Below, piece after piece: positions 31,926 through 40,475 of a stretch of 42,746 bases of DNA (positions are counted from its first letter, which is position 1; every line of letters starts with the position of its first letter). The stretch lies in contig NZ_JBBHKR010000043.1 in assembly GCF_037389425.1 (NCBI RefSeq), positions 1 to 42,746 on the forward strand, given 5' to 3'. The notes under the pieces are model-generated. The model saw only the letters and a program-made list of their open reading frames with translations, had not been told where the DNA came from and did not search any database. The position numbers and the translations under genes are program-made. The stretch is from Stygiolobus sp037389425. Its GTDB lineage: Archaea > Thermoproteota > Thermoprotei_A > Sulfolobales > Sulfolobaceae.

Positions 31926-32810
31926 CTTGGAAGGATTTAAGCCGAGTTCTTTAAATGCTAATATTACAGCGCCTAGTTCTGGGGATCTAGTTCCTATATC
32001 CCCAGAAATATTGTATAGAGAAAGATAGCTTTTGAAAACTGACAAATAGATTGGCGACTTAAACATTCCACCCTTTAGATAAACCTTGTCTACCCTCAGT
32101 TTCTTAGCAAGAGTCACTGCCTGATGAGCTAGGATTTCTGCACCTTGTTTTAGGATAGATATCGCTACATGATCTCCTTCCTTAGCTGCTTTATCTACTG
32201 CCTCCGCAACCGATGACACTATGTCTATATGGCAGCTACTCGTGTATGCCCAAAGAACCAAATCGTCAAGATCTCTTACCCCGATTTTCGATGTCACGTA
32301 GTCAAAAAGAGGGGTTTTGTCTTCTAATCCGTCCATCATACGCATTATCTTTCTTAATGCTTCTCTTGATACCCAATACGCAGACCCATCATCTGATAAG
32401 AACCAACCTCTTCCACCCAGTCTGTAAAAATCCTTTCCATCATATCCTTCTACTACACTTCCAGTCCCTGCAATTACTACAACGCCTGGTTGTCCTAGGG
32501 TTTCAGCAAATAATGCTATAACACCATCGTGCTTTATAATTACTTTCTTAGCTATGTTCATAGCTAAGGGTGAAAAGTTCTCCCAGTCATACCTAGAGTC
32601 AAGACCGGCTACGCCCATTGTAACAACGTCCGGCTCTTTACCCTGGGTGGATTGGTAGATTGATTCTTTAATGTGGGCAATAGCCTTGGATAAACCTACG
32701 TTGTGATAATTTCCTGAGCCAGAATTTCCTTCACCTATTAGATTACCTTCCTCGTCATAAGCTACTGCCTTAGTCTTAGTACCTCCAGCATCGACTCCTA
32801 CTATTATCAT
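31911..32810 (-). CDS. BadF/BadG-type ATP-dependent hexokinase
   Basis: 299 residues. The phosphate-1 motif VDAGGTKTKAVAYDEEG and adenosine/phosphate-2 motif VVIAGTGSVVEGY mark an ASKHA-fold sugar kinase. The sequence closely follows my memory of the characterised Sulfolobus tokodaii hexokinase (glucose, glucosamine, GlcNAc), including GNYHNVGL, GMGVAGLDS-like and SDDGSAYWVSREALRK segments; length is the same. It supplies sugar phosphates, which suits its place next to glycan-synthesis genes. Divergent from agl3 with interlocked promoters, and convergent with the GGT-like gene (15-bp overlap). Confidence 0.88.
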   Translation of the reverse strand: MIIVGVDAGGTKTKAVAYDEEGNLIGEGNSGSGNYHNVGLSKAIAHIKESIYQSTQGKEPDVVTMGVAGLDSRYDWENFSPLAMNIAKKVIIKHDGVIALFAETLGQPGVVVIAGTGSVVEGYDGKDFYRLGGRGWFLSDDGSAYWVSREALRKIMRMMDGLEDKTPLFDYVTSKIGVRDLDDLVLWAYTSSCHIDIVSSVAEAVDKAAKEGDHVAISILKQGAEILAHQAVTLAKKLRVDKVYLKGGMFKSPIYLSVFKSYLSLYNISGDIGTRSPELGAVILAFKELGLNPSKLVSR

Positions 32811-32820
32811 TAGAAATAAT

Positions 32821-32843
32821 CTTATTATACGTTATTCATAAAG
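32821..32843. promoter_or_regulatory. Interlocked divergent promoters of hexokinase and agl3
   Basis: Start codons are 42 bp apart. TTATTATA (32822-32829) is about 27 bp before the agl3 ATG at 32853. On the minus strand CTTTATGA (from 32843 down to 32836) is about 29 bp before the hexokinase ATG at 32810. Coordinated or mutually exclusive transcription is possible. Confidence 0.4.
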
Positions 32844-32852
32844 ATTATGTAA

Positions 32853-34013
32853 ATGAAGGTTCTAATACTAGGAATAGATGGATATCTGGGTTGGCCATTA
32901 GCCTTACGATTAGCTAGAAGGGGTCATGAAGTCATAGGTATAGATAATCTTTTCACAAGAAAGTTCTCACAAGAGGTAGGGGCAGATTCCGCTTTTCCGT
33001 TGCCCGAGCCTGAAGAAAGAGTTAAAGAAGCGAAGAAACATCTTGGCATCGATATAACATTTTATAAAGGAGACGTCACGGACTATCCTTTCCTTAAGGA
33101 AATAGTTAGTAAACATAAGCCTGACGCTATTGTTCATTTCGCCGAGCAGAGGTCGGCCCCATACTCGATGATAGATATGGATCACTCAGTTTTTACCGTA
33201 ATTAACAATGAGATCGGAACCCTTAGGGTTATTCAGGCGATTTTCGAAGTAGACCCTACTATACATCTCCTTAAAATGGGAACAATGGGCGAGTACGGTA
33301 CGCCTTCATTTAACATACCAGAAAGTATATACGTGGACGCCATAGTGAACGGAATGAAAGACAGAATAATAGTTCCTAGAAAAGGAGGTTCAATATATCA
33401 CATTACTAAGATACACGATACTGACTTTATCCTTTACTTTAACGAGATCAGTGGAGAACTTACCGTAACAGATATAATGCAGGGACCAGTATACGGTACA
33501 AGGACTGAAGAGATAATAGAAGAGACATTAAGGACACGTTTTGACTTCGATGAAGTTTGGGGGACTGTTGTAAACAGATTTTGTGTAGAAGCCATAATAG
33601 GGCAACCACTAACAGTTTACGGGAAAGGAGGTCAAACCAGAGGTTTCCTGTCTCTTGAAGATAGTATGCAAGCTTTAACACTACTTCTGGAACATCCTCC
33701 TAAACAAGGAGAATATAGGCTCGTTAACCAGTTTGCTGAGGTTTACTCTGTTAGTCAGATTGCTCAGATTGTGAAAAAAGCAGGAGAGGAACTTGGCTTA
33801 AATGTTCAGATAGGCAACTATCCTAATCCCAGAGTAGAGGCTGAAGAGCATTACTATAACCCAGAGATCAAAATCCTTCCGTCACTAGGTTTCTATCCTA
33901 AGAAGAGGTTACCTGAAGAAGTTAAAATTATGATAAAAGACTTACTACCTTACAAAGAAAGGTTAGAGAGATATAGACACGTAATTCCTCCTAAAACTAA
34001 GTGGAAGAAGTAA
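32853..34013 (+). CDS. agl3: UDP-sulfoquinovose synthase (Agl3-like)
   Basis: 386 residues, extended short-chain dehydrogenase fold. The NAD-binding motif is LILGIDGYLGWPLALRLARRGHEV, and the catalytic YHITK motif is in GSIYHITKIHDTD with the TMGEYG loop before it. PRKGGS and FAEQRSAPYSM are SQD1 features used for UDP-glucose and sulfite binding. It makes UDP-sulfoquinovose from UDP-glucose and sulfite. In Sulfolobus acidocaldarius Agl3 this sugar is part of the N-glycan on S-layer proteins, needed for growth in salt. It faces the glycan operon that follows on the other strand and overlaps its last gene by 17 bp. Confidence 0.9.
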   Translation: MKVLILGIDGYLGWPLALRLARRGHEVIGIDNLFTRKFSQEVGADSAFPLPEPEERVKEAKKHLGIDITFYKGDVTDYPFLKEIVSKHKPDAIVHFAEQRSAPYSMIDMDHSVFTVINNEIGTLRVIQAIFEVDPTIHLLKMGTMGEYGTPSFNIPESIYVDAIVNGMKDRIIVPRKGGSIYHITKIHDTDFILYFNEISGELTVTDIMQGPVYGTRTEEIIEETLRTRFDFDEVWGTVVNRFCVEAIIGQPLTVYGKGGQTRGFLSLEDSMQALTLLLEHPPKQGEYRLVNQFAEVYSVSQIAQIVKKAGEELGLNVQIGNYPNPRVEAEEHYYNPEIKILPSLGFYPKKRLPEEVKIMIKDLLPYKERLERYRHVIPPKTKWKK

Positions 34014-34761
34014 AAGTCCTACTCAACGCCTCATAATAACTTGTTGGATCTCCTACGTTAAGCCACTTCTCATCTTTTAGTAGTATTCCGTAAACTTCTC
34101 CACCATCATTAATAACTCCCTGAATTCCGTAAGTTAATTCCAGTTCTTTTCCCTCTTCAACGGTAATAGACTTCAACGCCCTGAACACTTTAGGAGTTAA
34201 AATATATACAGCTGATATAGCTATATTAGACTTAGGGTTTTCTGGCTTTTCTTCTGCTTCTAATACTTTGAATAACTTGTGATTCATGTATATACCTTTA
34301 TCTTGTACAGTAACAACTCCATATCTCTTAGGATTCTTAACCTCTCTCAGTAAGAGAACAACTTCAGGTCTAATCTCACTGAAAAGTGAAGTAGCCTCCT
34401 TATACCCTCCAGTTAATACACCGTCATCTGCGTGAACGAAAAAGGGATCAGGACCAGCAAAATCTTCGGCCTTTAAAACTGCATCCCCGAAACCCTTAGG
34501 CTCCTTTTGAAATACAAAAGTCACCTCCCTCTCGAATAAGTAATCCATCAGTAGTTTACCATGTTTACCAACTACTATACAGAATTTCTCTACACTAGCA
34601 GCGTGAAGAGAATCCATTATTAAGTCTATTATAGGTCTCATAACTATTTTTCCATCCTCGGCTTTAAATAAAGGTAATAATGCTTTGGGTAAAACCGAGG
34701 TTATATATTTCATTCTACTACCTTTACCTGCTGCTGTAATTACAGCTTTCTTAACTGACAT
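33997..34761 (-). CDS. Sugar-1-phosphate nucleotidyltransferase
   Basis: 254 residues. The pyrophosphorylase signature is ITAAGKGSRMK...LPKALLPLF, followed by the metal-binding Asp in FVHADDGVL and GVVTVQDKG. It probably activates glucose-1-phosphate with UTP or dTTP; UDP-glucose would feed Agl3 encoded opposite. It lacks the C-terminal left-handed helix domain of larger archaeal enzymes, so it is the short GalU/RmlA-like form. It starts 11 bp inside the GT39 gene and is the last member of the minus-strand operon that begins with the flippase at 38275. Confidence 0.85.
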   Translation of the reverse strand: MSVKKAVITAAGKGSRMKYITSVLPKALLPLFKAEDGKIVMRPIIDLIMDSLHAASVEKFCIVVGKHGKLLMDYLFEREVTFVFQKEPKGFGDAVLKAEDFAGPDPFFVHADDGVLTGGYKEATSLFSEIRPEVVLLLREVKNPKRYGVVTVQDKGIYMNHKLFKVLEAEEKPENPKSNIAISAVYILTPKVFRALKSITVEEGKELELTYGIQGVINDGGEVYGILLKDEKWLNVGDPTSYYEALSRTFTSST

Positions 34762-35932
34762 TAGAAGGACTCCCAGGATTGTCTTGTTTTACAAAATTAT
34801 TAACTTTCTCCGACCTCCTCGTAGAGATCCATCTATAGAATTTAAAAATTGAGACTGGGACATAAACATTTATTATTGCGGCGAAGTCAGTAACATAAAA
34901 ACTAAACAACGTATGATTACCTAGAATATATACAACACAAAACGATAGCCATATTGCCCATGCAGATATCGTAAGTATAATACTTTTCAGGTCTCGTATT
35001 ATGAACGCGAGGGGTGTAGTAACCACCCACGCCCACATTATAAATGGATTAGTACTCGCGTAGAAGTTATAGCCAGCGTAAAAGGGATGTATATCCAAAA
35101 ACCAATCCCAGGGAGTCGATATCTGGTCTATAGCTGTAAGAGATATATGCCCGTTTGTAGCATCCCAGCCTAGCATATATAAAAAGGAATTATGAATCCA
35201 CCCCGATATACCATCGAAATAAATCATTATGGGAATTGATAGTATTGCAAATACAGTAGCTGGAATTCCCATGCTGTATACGGCCCTCTGTATAGGACTT
35301 TTCTTAAATTCTCCAATATAGTAGAGAAAGGGAAAGATTAGAGGAAACGCACTTTCCTTAGATGCAAATGCTAAACCTAAAGTAATAGAGGCTAGTAATA
35401 GATTATCACTGAGCAAAAAGTAAATGGATAATAATATGAAGAAGCTTACGTAAATATCTAGCATTGCTATACCATGCAGTAACCATAAATTAGGGGATAG
35501 TATTATTAGCATAGCGGCTACTAGACCCGCTATATTGCCTAACTCTCCTCCTACAAGTTTCCTAGCTAATAAGAAGCCGACTATAATCATTAAGTCACCT
35601 ATTATCCAACTTCCTAGTCTCCATGCTAAAGGTTTATAACCAAACAAGCCTATGAAAATCGCCATTATATACTTCGCTAAAGGAGGATGTTCGGGGTTAA
35701 TATAAGTCTGAATGTTAGACTCCTGAGGATAAGGATAATACATAGGAGGAGTTATGTGAAATATAAACTTCAGGATATTATAAGCAGCAGAAGGATACCA
35801 CACTTCATCTCCAACATAACCGTTAATCGGGGCAAAGGTGATTACGGTAAAATACGTATACAAAAAGATCATTACCGCTAAGGCGATTTCTGATAGCAAC
35901 TTAGATTTCTTTATAATAAACTCTTTTAGCAT
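34751..35932 (-). CDS. Membrane glycosyltransferase, GT39/PMT-like
   Basis: 393 residues with about nine to eleven hydrophobic segments. The first outside loop carries GDEVWYPSAAYN, the Asp-Glu metal/catalytic motif of protein O-mannosyltransferases and related GT-C enzymes, and NPEHPPLAKYIMA follows, as in GT39/ArnT-type proteins. They use polyprenyl-phosphate sugars on the outer face of the membrane. Here it may add a sugar to the S-layer glycan or to a lipid. It lies 12 bp after the aldolase gene and overlaps the nucleotidyltransferase by 11 bp, so it is in one operon. Confidence 0.8.
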   Translation of the reverse strand: MLKEFIIKKSKLLSEIALAVMIFLYTYFTVITFAPINGYVGDEVWYPSAAYNILKFIFHITPPMYYPYPQESNIQTYINPEHPPLAKYIMAIFIGLFGYKPLAWRLGSWIIGDLMIIVGFLLARKLVGGELGNIAGLVAAMLIILSPNLWLLHGIAMLDIYVSFFILLSIYFLLSDNLLLASITLGLAFASKESAFPLIFPFLYYIGEFKKSPIQRAVYSMGIPATVFAILSIPIMIYFDGISGWIHNSFLYMLGWDATNGHISLTAIDQISTPWDWFLDIHPFYAGYNFYASTNPFIMWAWVVTTPLAFIIRDLKSIILTISAWAIWLSFCVVYILGNHTLFSFYVTDFAAIINVYVPVSIFKFYRWISTRRSEKVNNFVKQDNPGSPSNVS

Positions 35933-35944
35933 TAAGCAAAATGT

Positions 35945-36763
35945 CTATTTTAACATTTTTAAGATTTCTCCAAGATCTTTGTTATCATGAACTAGGTAGG
36001 AAATTGCTCGAGCTAGTTTATCAGGATTATCAGATTGCCACAAGTTCCTTCCTACAGTAATTCCTTTAGCCCCCGCATCTAATGCTTCCTTTAACATTTT
36101 CAAGAATTCCTCATCAGAATTAGTTTTTGGACCTCCCCTTATAAGGATTGGCGCAAAAGCATAACTTACTACCTCCCTAAAAGATTCCTTGCTCCCCGTA
36201 TAGTCCACTTTCAGTATATCGGCACCTATCTCTGATGCTAGTCTCGTCACATATTTTACCAACTCAGGCTCTTTTATAGAGTCAGGGTTATCCGGTGCAA
36301 CAAATAAAGGCTCAATTATAAATGGCAGCCCGTAGTCATTAGACTCTCTCCTCAGAGCCGCCAAATAATCGACATTTACACCCTCAACTTGATCTTCACC
36401 GTATCCTACAACTAAGTAAGTCACTACAGCATCTGCTCCCGCCTCTATAGCGTCCCTAATAGTATAAACAGCTGAATAATAACCACTTTCATATTTTCTG
36501 TATTTTTGTCTCCAAACGTTAGCAGTATCAAGCCTTGCTATCAACATCGGAGAAGATCTCGAGAAAAAGTTCTCCTTAAGGATCCTTACCATAGCTGGCG
36601 TCATTTGAAGAGCGTCAGGTCCTTTATCCGATATTTTTCTCACGGTCTCCGCAATTCTTTCCAAGCCTTTTAGGGGACCCATAACAAGACCGTGATCTAA
36701 CGCTACCACAAAAGCTCTGTTCTTCTCGAAGAGCTTTCTCATCCTAATTTCAAGACCGGTCAT
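35945..36763 (-). CDS. Class I fructose-bisphosphate aldolase, archaeal DhnA type
   Basis: 272 residues, TIM barrel. The Schiff-base Lys is K185 in ADILKVDYTG; VALDHGLVMGP near the start and ILIRGGPK and GITVGRNLWQ near the end bind the phosphates. Family members split or form fructose-1,6-bisphosphate, and some (ADH synthase, LsrF) act on other sugars. Sulfolobales make hexose mainly with the bifunctional FBP aldolase/phosphatase, so a separate class I aldolase placed inside a glycan operon may supply precursors or have a different substrate. It starts 9 bp after the flippase stop and is tightly packed with GT39. Confidence 0.85.
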   Translation of the reverse strand: MTGLEIRMRKLFEKNRAFVVALDHGLVMGPLKGLERIAETVRKISDKGPDALQMTPAMVRILKENFFSRSSPMLIARLDTANVWRQKYRKYESGYYSAVYTIRDAIEAGADAVVTYLVVGYGEDQVEGVNVDYLAALRRESNDYGLPFIIEPLFVAPDNPDSIKEPELVKYVTRLASEIGADILKVDYTGSKESFREVVSYAFAPILIRGGPKTNSDEEFLKMLKEALDAGAKGITVGRNLWQSDNPDKLARAISYLVHDNKDLGEILKMLK

Positions 36764-36772
36764 AGCACTTAA

Positions 36773-38275
36773 TTAAATTCTCGACATAAGAATTTTTCTT
36801 ATCTCCCTAAGGGAAGCTTTAACTAAATAACGGGCATAAGGGTTGAACAGATAAAGTAATCCTATGAACATAAATGTCGAAATCACGGCATTCAGCAACA
36901 TCCACTCATAACTCACGTTTTTCGATAATTCCAACATAGCCAAAACCACTATCACCATCGCCGAAACTGAGGACGTAATTTCCTTGTAGGGAACGCTGAA
37001 GTTATATAATCTTTTGCTTAATTTGTATGAGGAAAATAGCATCCAGAGGGAGTTTATAAGAAGACCTATCGTCATCATAGCCGAGATCTCGTAAGGTTTA
37101 GTTCCTTTGAATAAGTATACAAGAGCTGTTGACACCGCAATTCCAATTATTGAAAACGTAAGATTCGATTTATTTAATGATGCCGTATATCCCTTAAATG
37201 AAAGATCGTCATCGACTCCCATACTTTTATCGATCATGAACACGGAATAGTAAAAGATCGTGTATAGATTCCTTGCGAAATTAGATATTGACAGGAGTAC
37301 GATGGTATAGATAGACATAACATACTCAGGTCTTATATGATACAGAAGTGCATGAGCCTCGACAATAGTAAAGACCATAAAAAGCGCAGATGTAACAAAG
37401 TAAAGCTTTAATGAGGTCTCTACAACATCTTTAGATTTAGTTTCGCCTAGTTTTGCTATCAGACCGTCGTAAACTGATTGTGACCATCCTACAATATTTG
37501 CTATAATTAAGGCTGATTCAAAATAAGATACTATTTCGGCATCTCTAGTAATTATTAAAGCCAACCAAACTAATGATGCCTCCACTATTAACTGGATGTA
37601 ATAAATAATAGTAATTAGTGACTTCTTTATTATAACCAATGTCGTTTTAAGATCTATTTTTAAGTTAGCATCAACGTATGAAATGTTATATAAAGTTTGT
37701 GCAACATATCCTATAACGTATGCTAGTGCTACTCCTATAATTGTCAAGTGCAAAAAGTAAAAAGCTAGAATTACGAAGCCAAGCCTAGAGATTTGAAACA
37801 AACTATAGCCTATACCTATTGCTATAGGTTTCCTACCTCTTGCTATAGCTATGACCACTTTATTAACATAGAACGTAATAATTACTAGAGAAGAAATTAA
37901 GAAAGCAAAAGGATCATAATACCCTAATGTAGACATGAAATAAGGAATAAGAAGAATATAGACTGCTGTTGCTATAATACCAGATACTAAATTTACTATT
38001 ATTGCTCCACCAACCGGTCTATTTTCAGCAGTATATCTTGATGTTAGAAGGGAAAATATATCAGACGGAATTGTAAAATAGCCCGTCACTAAAACAAATA
38101 TTGATTGCCATGTAGCGAAGAGCAGTACTCCGTTCCTTAGACTACTTAAATAGTGGGCTACTAAATACATGAAAACGAATGATAAAGGTGACATAAATAA
38201 CCTCAGACTTAAGTTGACCAGCCCAGTATAAACCAGTCTTACTCTACCTTTCTCGGTATTCCCTTGTTTTTCCAT
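36773..38275 (-). CDS. Polysaccharide flippase-like membrane protein (Wzx/MATE superfamily)
   Basis: 500 residues with about 12-14 hydrophobic segments, short charged loops and no enzymatic motif. The pattern is that of MOP-superfamily exporters such as Wzx, which turn lipid-linked sugars across the membrane. As first gene of the operon with aldolase, GT39 and nucleotidyltransferase, and opposite agl3, it is a good candidate for flipping the N-glycan lipid carrier in this archaeon. A TATA-like TTTTATAT (38301-38308, minus strand) lies about 29 bp before the ATG. Confidence 0.78.
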   Translation of the reverse strand: MEKQGNTEKGRVRLVYTGLVNLSLRLFMSPLSFVFMYLVAHYLSSLRNGVLLFATWQSIFVLVTGYFTIPSDIFSLLTSRYTAENRPVGGAIIVNLVSGIIATAVYILLIPYFMSTLGYYDPFAFLISSLVIITFYVNKVVIAIARGRKPIAIGIGYSLFQISRLGFVILAFYFLHLTIIGVALAYVIGYVAQTLYNISYVDANLKIDLKTTLVIIKKSLITIIYYIQLIVEASLVWLALIITRDAEIVSYFESALIIANIVGWSQSVYDGLIAKLGETKSKDVVETSLKLYFVTSALFMVFTIVEAHALLYHIRPEYVMSIYTIVLLSISNFARNLYTIFYYSVFMIDKSMGVDDDLSFKGYTASLNKSNLTFSIIGIAVSTALVYLFKGTKPYEISAMMTIGLLINSLWMLFSSYKLSKRLYNFSVPYKEITSSVSAMVIVVLAMLELSKNVSYEWMLLNAVISTFMFIGLLYLFNPYARYLVKASLREIRKILMSRI

Positions 38276-38300
38276 TCGAAATCAATTTGTTTAGCTCACA

Positions 38301-38308
38301 ATATAAAA
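38301..38308 (-). promoter_or_regulatory. TATA box of the glycan operon
   Basis: ATATAAAA on the plus strand reads TTTTATAT for the minus-strand operon, centred about 29 bp before the flippase ATG (38275). Confidence 0.45.
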
Positions 38309-38411
38309 TGTTTTCAACACTTTATTATTAGTAATATTATGATATTCACAACAGACCCCCAGTTAGTCTTTATGCTAGCTAATCATATTGCCTAAAGTAC
38401 CTCCAGTTAAT

Positions 38412-38419
38412 TCTTTAAT
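38412..38419 (+). promoter_or_regulatory. TATA box of 104-aa gene
   Basis: TCTTTAAT is centred about 27 bp before the ATG at 38443. Confidence 0.35.
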
Positions 38420-38442
38420 CACATAATATTTATTTAGGTTTA

Positions 38443-38757
38443 ATGAGTGCTAAGGACATCTTGTGGAGACTGATAGATAACGATATACCTCTTTCTGATG
38501 ACGATTTTAGAACATATTTATTAAAAGACGGTACAATCACGGAAGAAGACCTTAAGGTATGGAATGAGGCGGTAAAAAAGGTCAAGGAGGCTTACAAAAA
38601 ACTAACTGCTACAGATATCGCAGTAAAATTACTTAATGAATCCTTAAACCTATTAAATTCCATAAATCCTAAGAAGCCTTTTCCACCTGACACTAAAGTC
38701 AGATTTGAGGAAGTTAAGCAAAATATAAAGAAAGTAATAGAAGAACTAGGGAAATAA
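38443..38757 (+). CDS. Hypothetical alpha-helical protein, 104 aa
   Basis: Unrecognised. 104 residues, charged and almost wholly helical by pattern: helices around 3-10, 17-30, 33-52 (EEDLKVWNEAVKKVKEAYKKL), 55-70 and 84-102, with no Cys and no membrane segment. A proline-rich turn (NPKKPFPPDT) lies near 75-84. It has its own leaderless promoter and is not packed with neighbours, so context gives no function. The residue mix looks like a small soluble interaction protein. Confidence 0.6.
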   Translation: MSAKDILWRLIDNDIPLSDDDFRTYLLKDGTITEEDLKVWNEAVKKVKEAYKKLTATDIAVKLLNESLNLLNSINPKKPFPPDTKVRFEEVKQNIKKVIEELGK

Positions 38758-38841
38758 CAATAGGAATAATTTAGTTTTATTTAACTTTTGACAAAAAAAG
38801 TCTCTTATCAATTCCCAAATAATATCAAATTTTTTTAATTC

Positions 38842-38956
38842 CCCTATAAGCTAACTAAACATTTCTTCAACGTATTGTCTTATAAGCTTTGCTGATCCGG
38901 GAGGGATGAAAATTAGATAATTTTAAAAATAGTTTAGGACAGTAAAGCTTATAGGG
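38842..38956 (+). repeat. Repeated TATAAGCT / 11-bp inverted repeat ahead of the APC permease gene
   Basis: CCCTATAAGCT (38842-38852) is exactly inverted as AGCTTATAGGG (38946-38956), 93 bp apart; a further TATAAGCT lies at 38881-38888. The right arm ends 7 bp before the permease ATG and follows TTTTAAAA (38921-38928), a TATA-like box, so it covers the likely transcription start. Confidence 0.45.
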
Positions 38957-38963
38957 AAGTCTT

Positions 38964-40379
38964 ATGGGCCTTTCTAAGGCAAGTCTATCGATTAGAGAAG
39001 CTTACGGTCAAGCTATGGCAGTTACAGCACCATTGGGTAGTGTAGTTTCCACAACTACTGCTGCAATAGCGTATGCTGGACAAGCAGTAGTATTTGCGAC
39101 AATCCTCGCTTTAATAGGAAGCGCATTATGGGTTTATACACTCACTAGATATTCAACCCAGTTAGCTTCAGCTGGTGGTTTCTACACATATGGAGCGGCA
39201 GCGTGGAGACGAAAAACAGTAGCTTATTATGAAGCTATATTTGAGGTAATAGCTTACTCTAGTCTAAACGCAGTTAATGCTTTAACTATATATCTCGTTC
39301 TTGACATAATTCTCCAACTATTAAACATAACTTTACCTCCTTACGCGCTAGGTTTGGCAATATTTGTGGGTTTAGCTTATCCTACAATAGCCTCATATCT
39401 TATTCACATCAGAAGGTTACTAAGTTATATTGTTAGTGTGAGTGCGACATTAGAGGTCATTTTCCTTTACGCTCTCTTTGCCTACGCAATAGCTACGAAA
39501 GGATTTAATCCTGCATATTTCATTCCCGCTCCAGGTACTTCGTTCGGCACAATAGGAACCGCAATGATATTATCTATTGTAAGTATATCTGGAGCTGGGG
39601 CTGCTACTTATCTGGGAGAAGAAACTAAGACACCCAGAAAGAACATAACAGCCGGTATATGGTTAGCCTTGATACTAGGAGGAGGAGCAATATTAGCTGG
39701 AACTTATGGTTTGGTAGCATTATGGAACGGCTCTTTTTCTTCACTATCAAATTATCCTCAGCCACTTTTATACGAACTCTTCAGATTCGGACTACCTATT
39801 GTTATGCTTGGACTTGCGTTGTCAGTAAACAGCTTGCTAGCATCTAACATAGGAACAACTGTAGGAGCAGCTAGAGTACTATTCAACTTAGCTAGAGAAA
39901 AAGTAATGCCTAAAGTTTTCGAAAAAGTCAATAAAGAAAATGAACCTATTGTCGCAATAATGATCGTTGGGCTGATATCAGCCTTATTCACATTAATCCC
40001 GTTGGTTGTTACAGGTTCACCAGAAAACGCGTTCACCGAAATAAGTGTTATATCAAGTATATTCTGGCTAAGCGGAAGGATAATTGACGGTCTTGGTGTC
40101 CCTCTTCTATACTGGTTCATAGGAAGACTAAATATAGCTACAGCTGTTATTCCGGTGGTCTCATCTTTGATTAACTTGATCGGCATAGGTCTATCAGTTC
40201 AGGTACCTGATACATTCCAAACAACAACACTAATAACTATCCTATCGGTAGCAACACTATGGTATATCTTAAAAGGTAGATACGGTAAGCCTGGAACGTT
40301 GGTAGTAGATGATAATAACGAATTGATGACAATCGATGAGTACTTAAAGAGATACAAACAAACTGCAAGAATAGCTTAA
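38964..40379 (+). CDS. APC-family amino acid permease
   Basis: 471 residues with about 12 hydrophobic helices. Early glycine/serine-rich helix (TAPLGSVVSTTTAAIAYAG) matches the broken helix 1 that binds substrate in the APC fold; AGGFYTYGAAAW and SISGAGAATYLGEETKTPRKNI are typical helix 3 and helix 6/loop 7 segments. It should take up an amino acid, polyamine or peptide fragment by proton symport or exchange; substrate unknown. The cytoplasmic C-terminus (about 440-471) is charged. The promoter region holds an inverted repeat, suggesting regulation by nutrient. Confidence 0.85.
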   Translation: MGLSKASLSIREAYGQAMAVTAPLGSVVSTTTAAIAYAGQAVVFATILALIGSALWVYTLTRYSTQLASAGGFYTYGAAAWRRKTVAYYEAIFEVIAYSSLNAVNALTIYLVLDIILQLLNITLPPYALGLAIFVGLAYPTIASYLIHIRRLLSYIVSVSATLEVIFLYALFAYAIATKGFNPAYFIPAPGTSFGTIGTAMILSIVSISGAGAATYLGEETKTPRKNITAGIWLALILGGGAILAGTYGLVALWNGSFSSLSNYPQPLLYELFRFGLPIVMLGLALSVNSLLASNIGTTVGAARVLFNLAREKVMPKVFEKVNKENEPIVAIMIVGLISALFTLIPLVVTGSPENAFTEISVISSIFWLSGRIIDGLGVPLLYWFIGRLNIATAVIPVVSSLINLIGIGLSVQVPDTFQTTTLITILSVATLWYILKGRYGKPGTLVVDDNNELMTIDEYLKRYKQTARIA

Positions 40380-40444
40380 GGTTTTTCTGAGGAAAATATT
40401 AATTTTTCGACTTTTATTCCATCTATAATAAGACTCCTTAAACC

Positions 40445-40452
40445 TTTAAAAT
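40445..40452 (+). promoter_or_regulatory. TATA box of phosphatase gene
   Basis: TTTAAAAT is centred about 27 bp before the ATG at 40476, fitting a leaderless message. Confidence 0.5.
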
Positions 40453-40475
40453 ACACTTAATACAAATCATATAGT

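Noticed and set aside
38276..38442. Possible tRNA or sRNA in the gap between the flippase and the 104-aa gene
   Set aside because: No cloverleaf and no paired C/D boxes could be made on either strand; only TATA-like promoter elements are visible.
38901..38917. Tiny open frame (ATG AAA ATT AGA TAA) after a GGGAGGG SD-like site, possible leader peptide
   Set aside because: Only four codons; it precedes the likely TATA box of the permease, so it would not be in that transcript.
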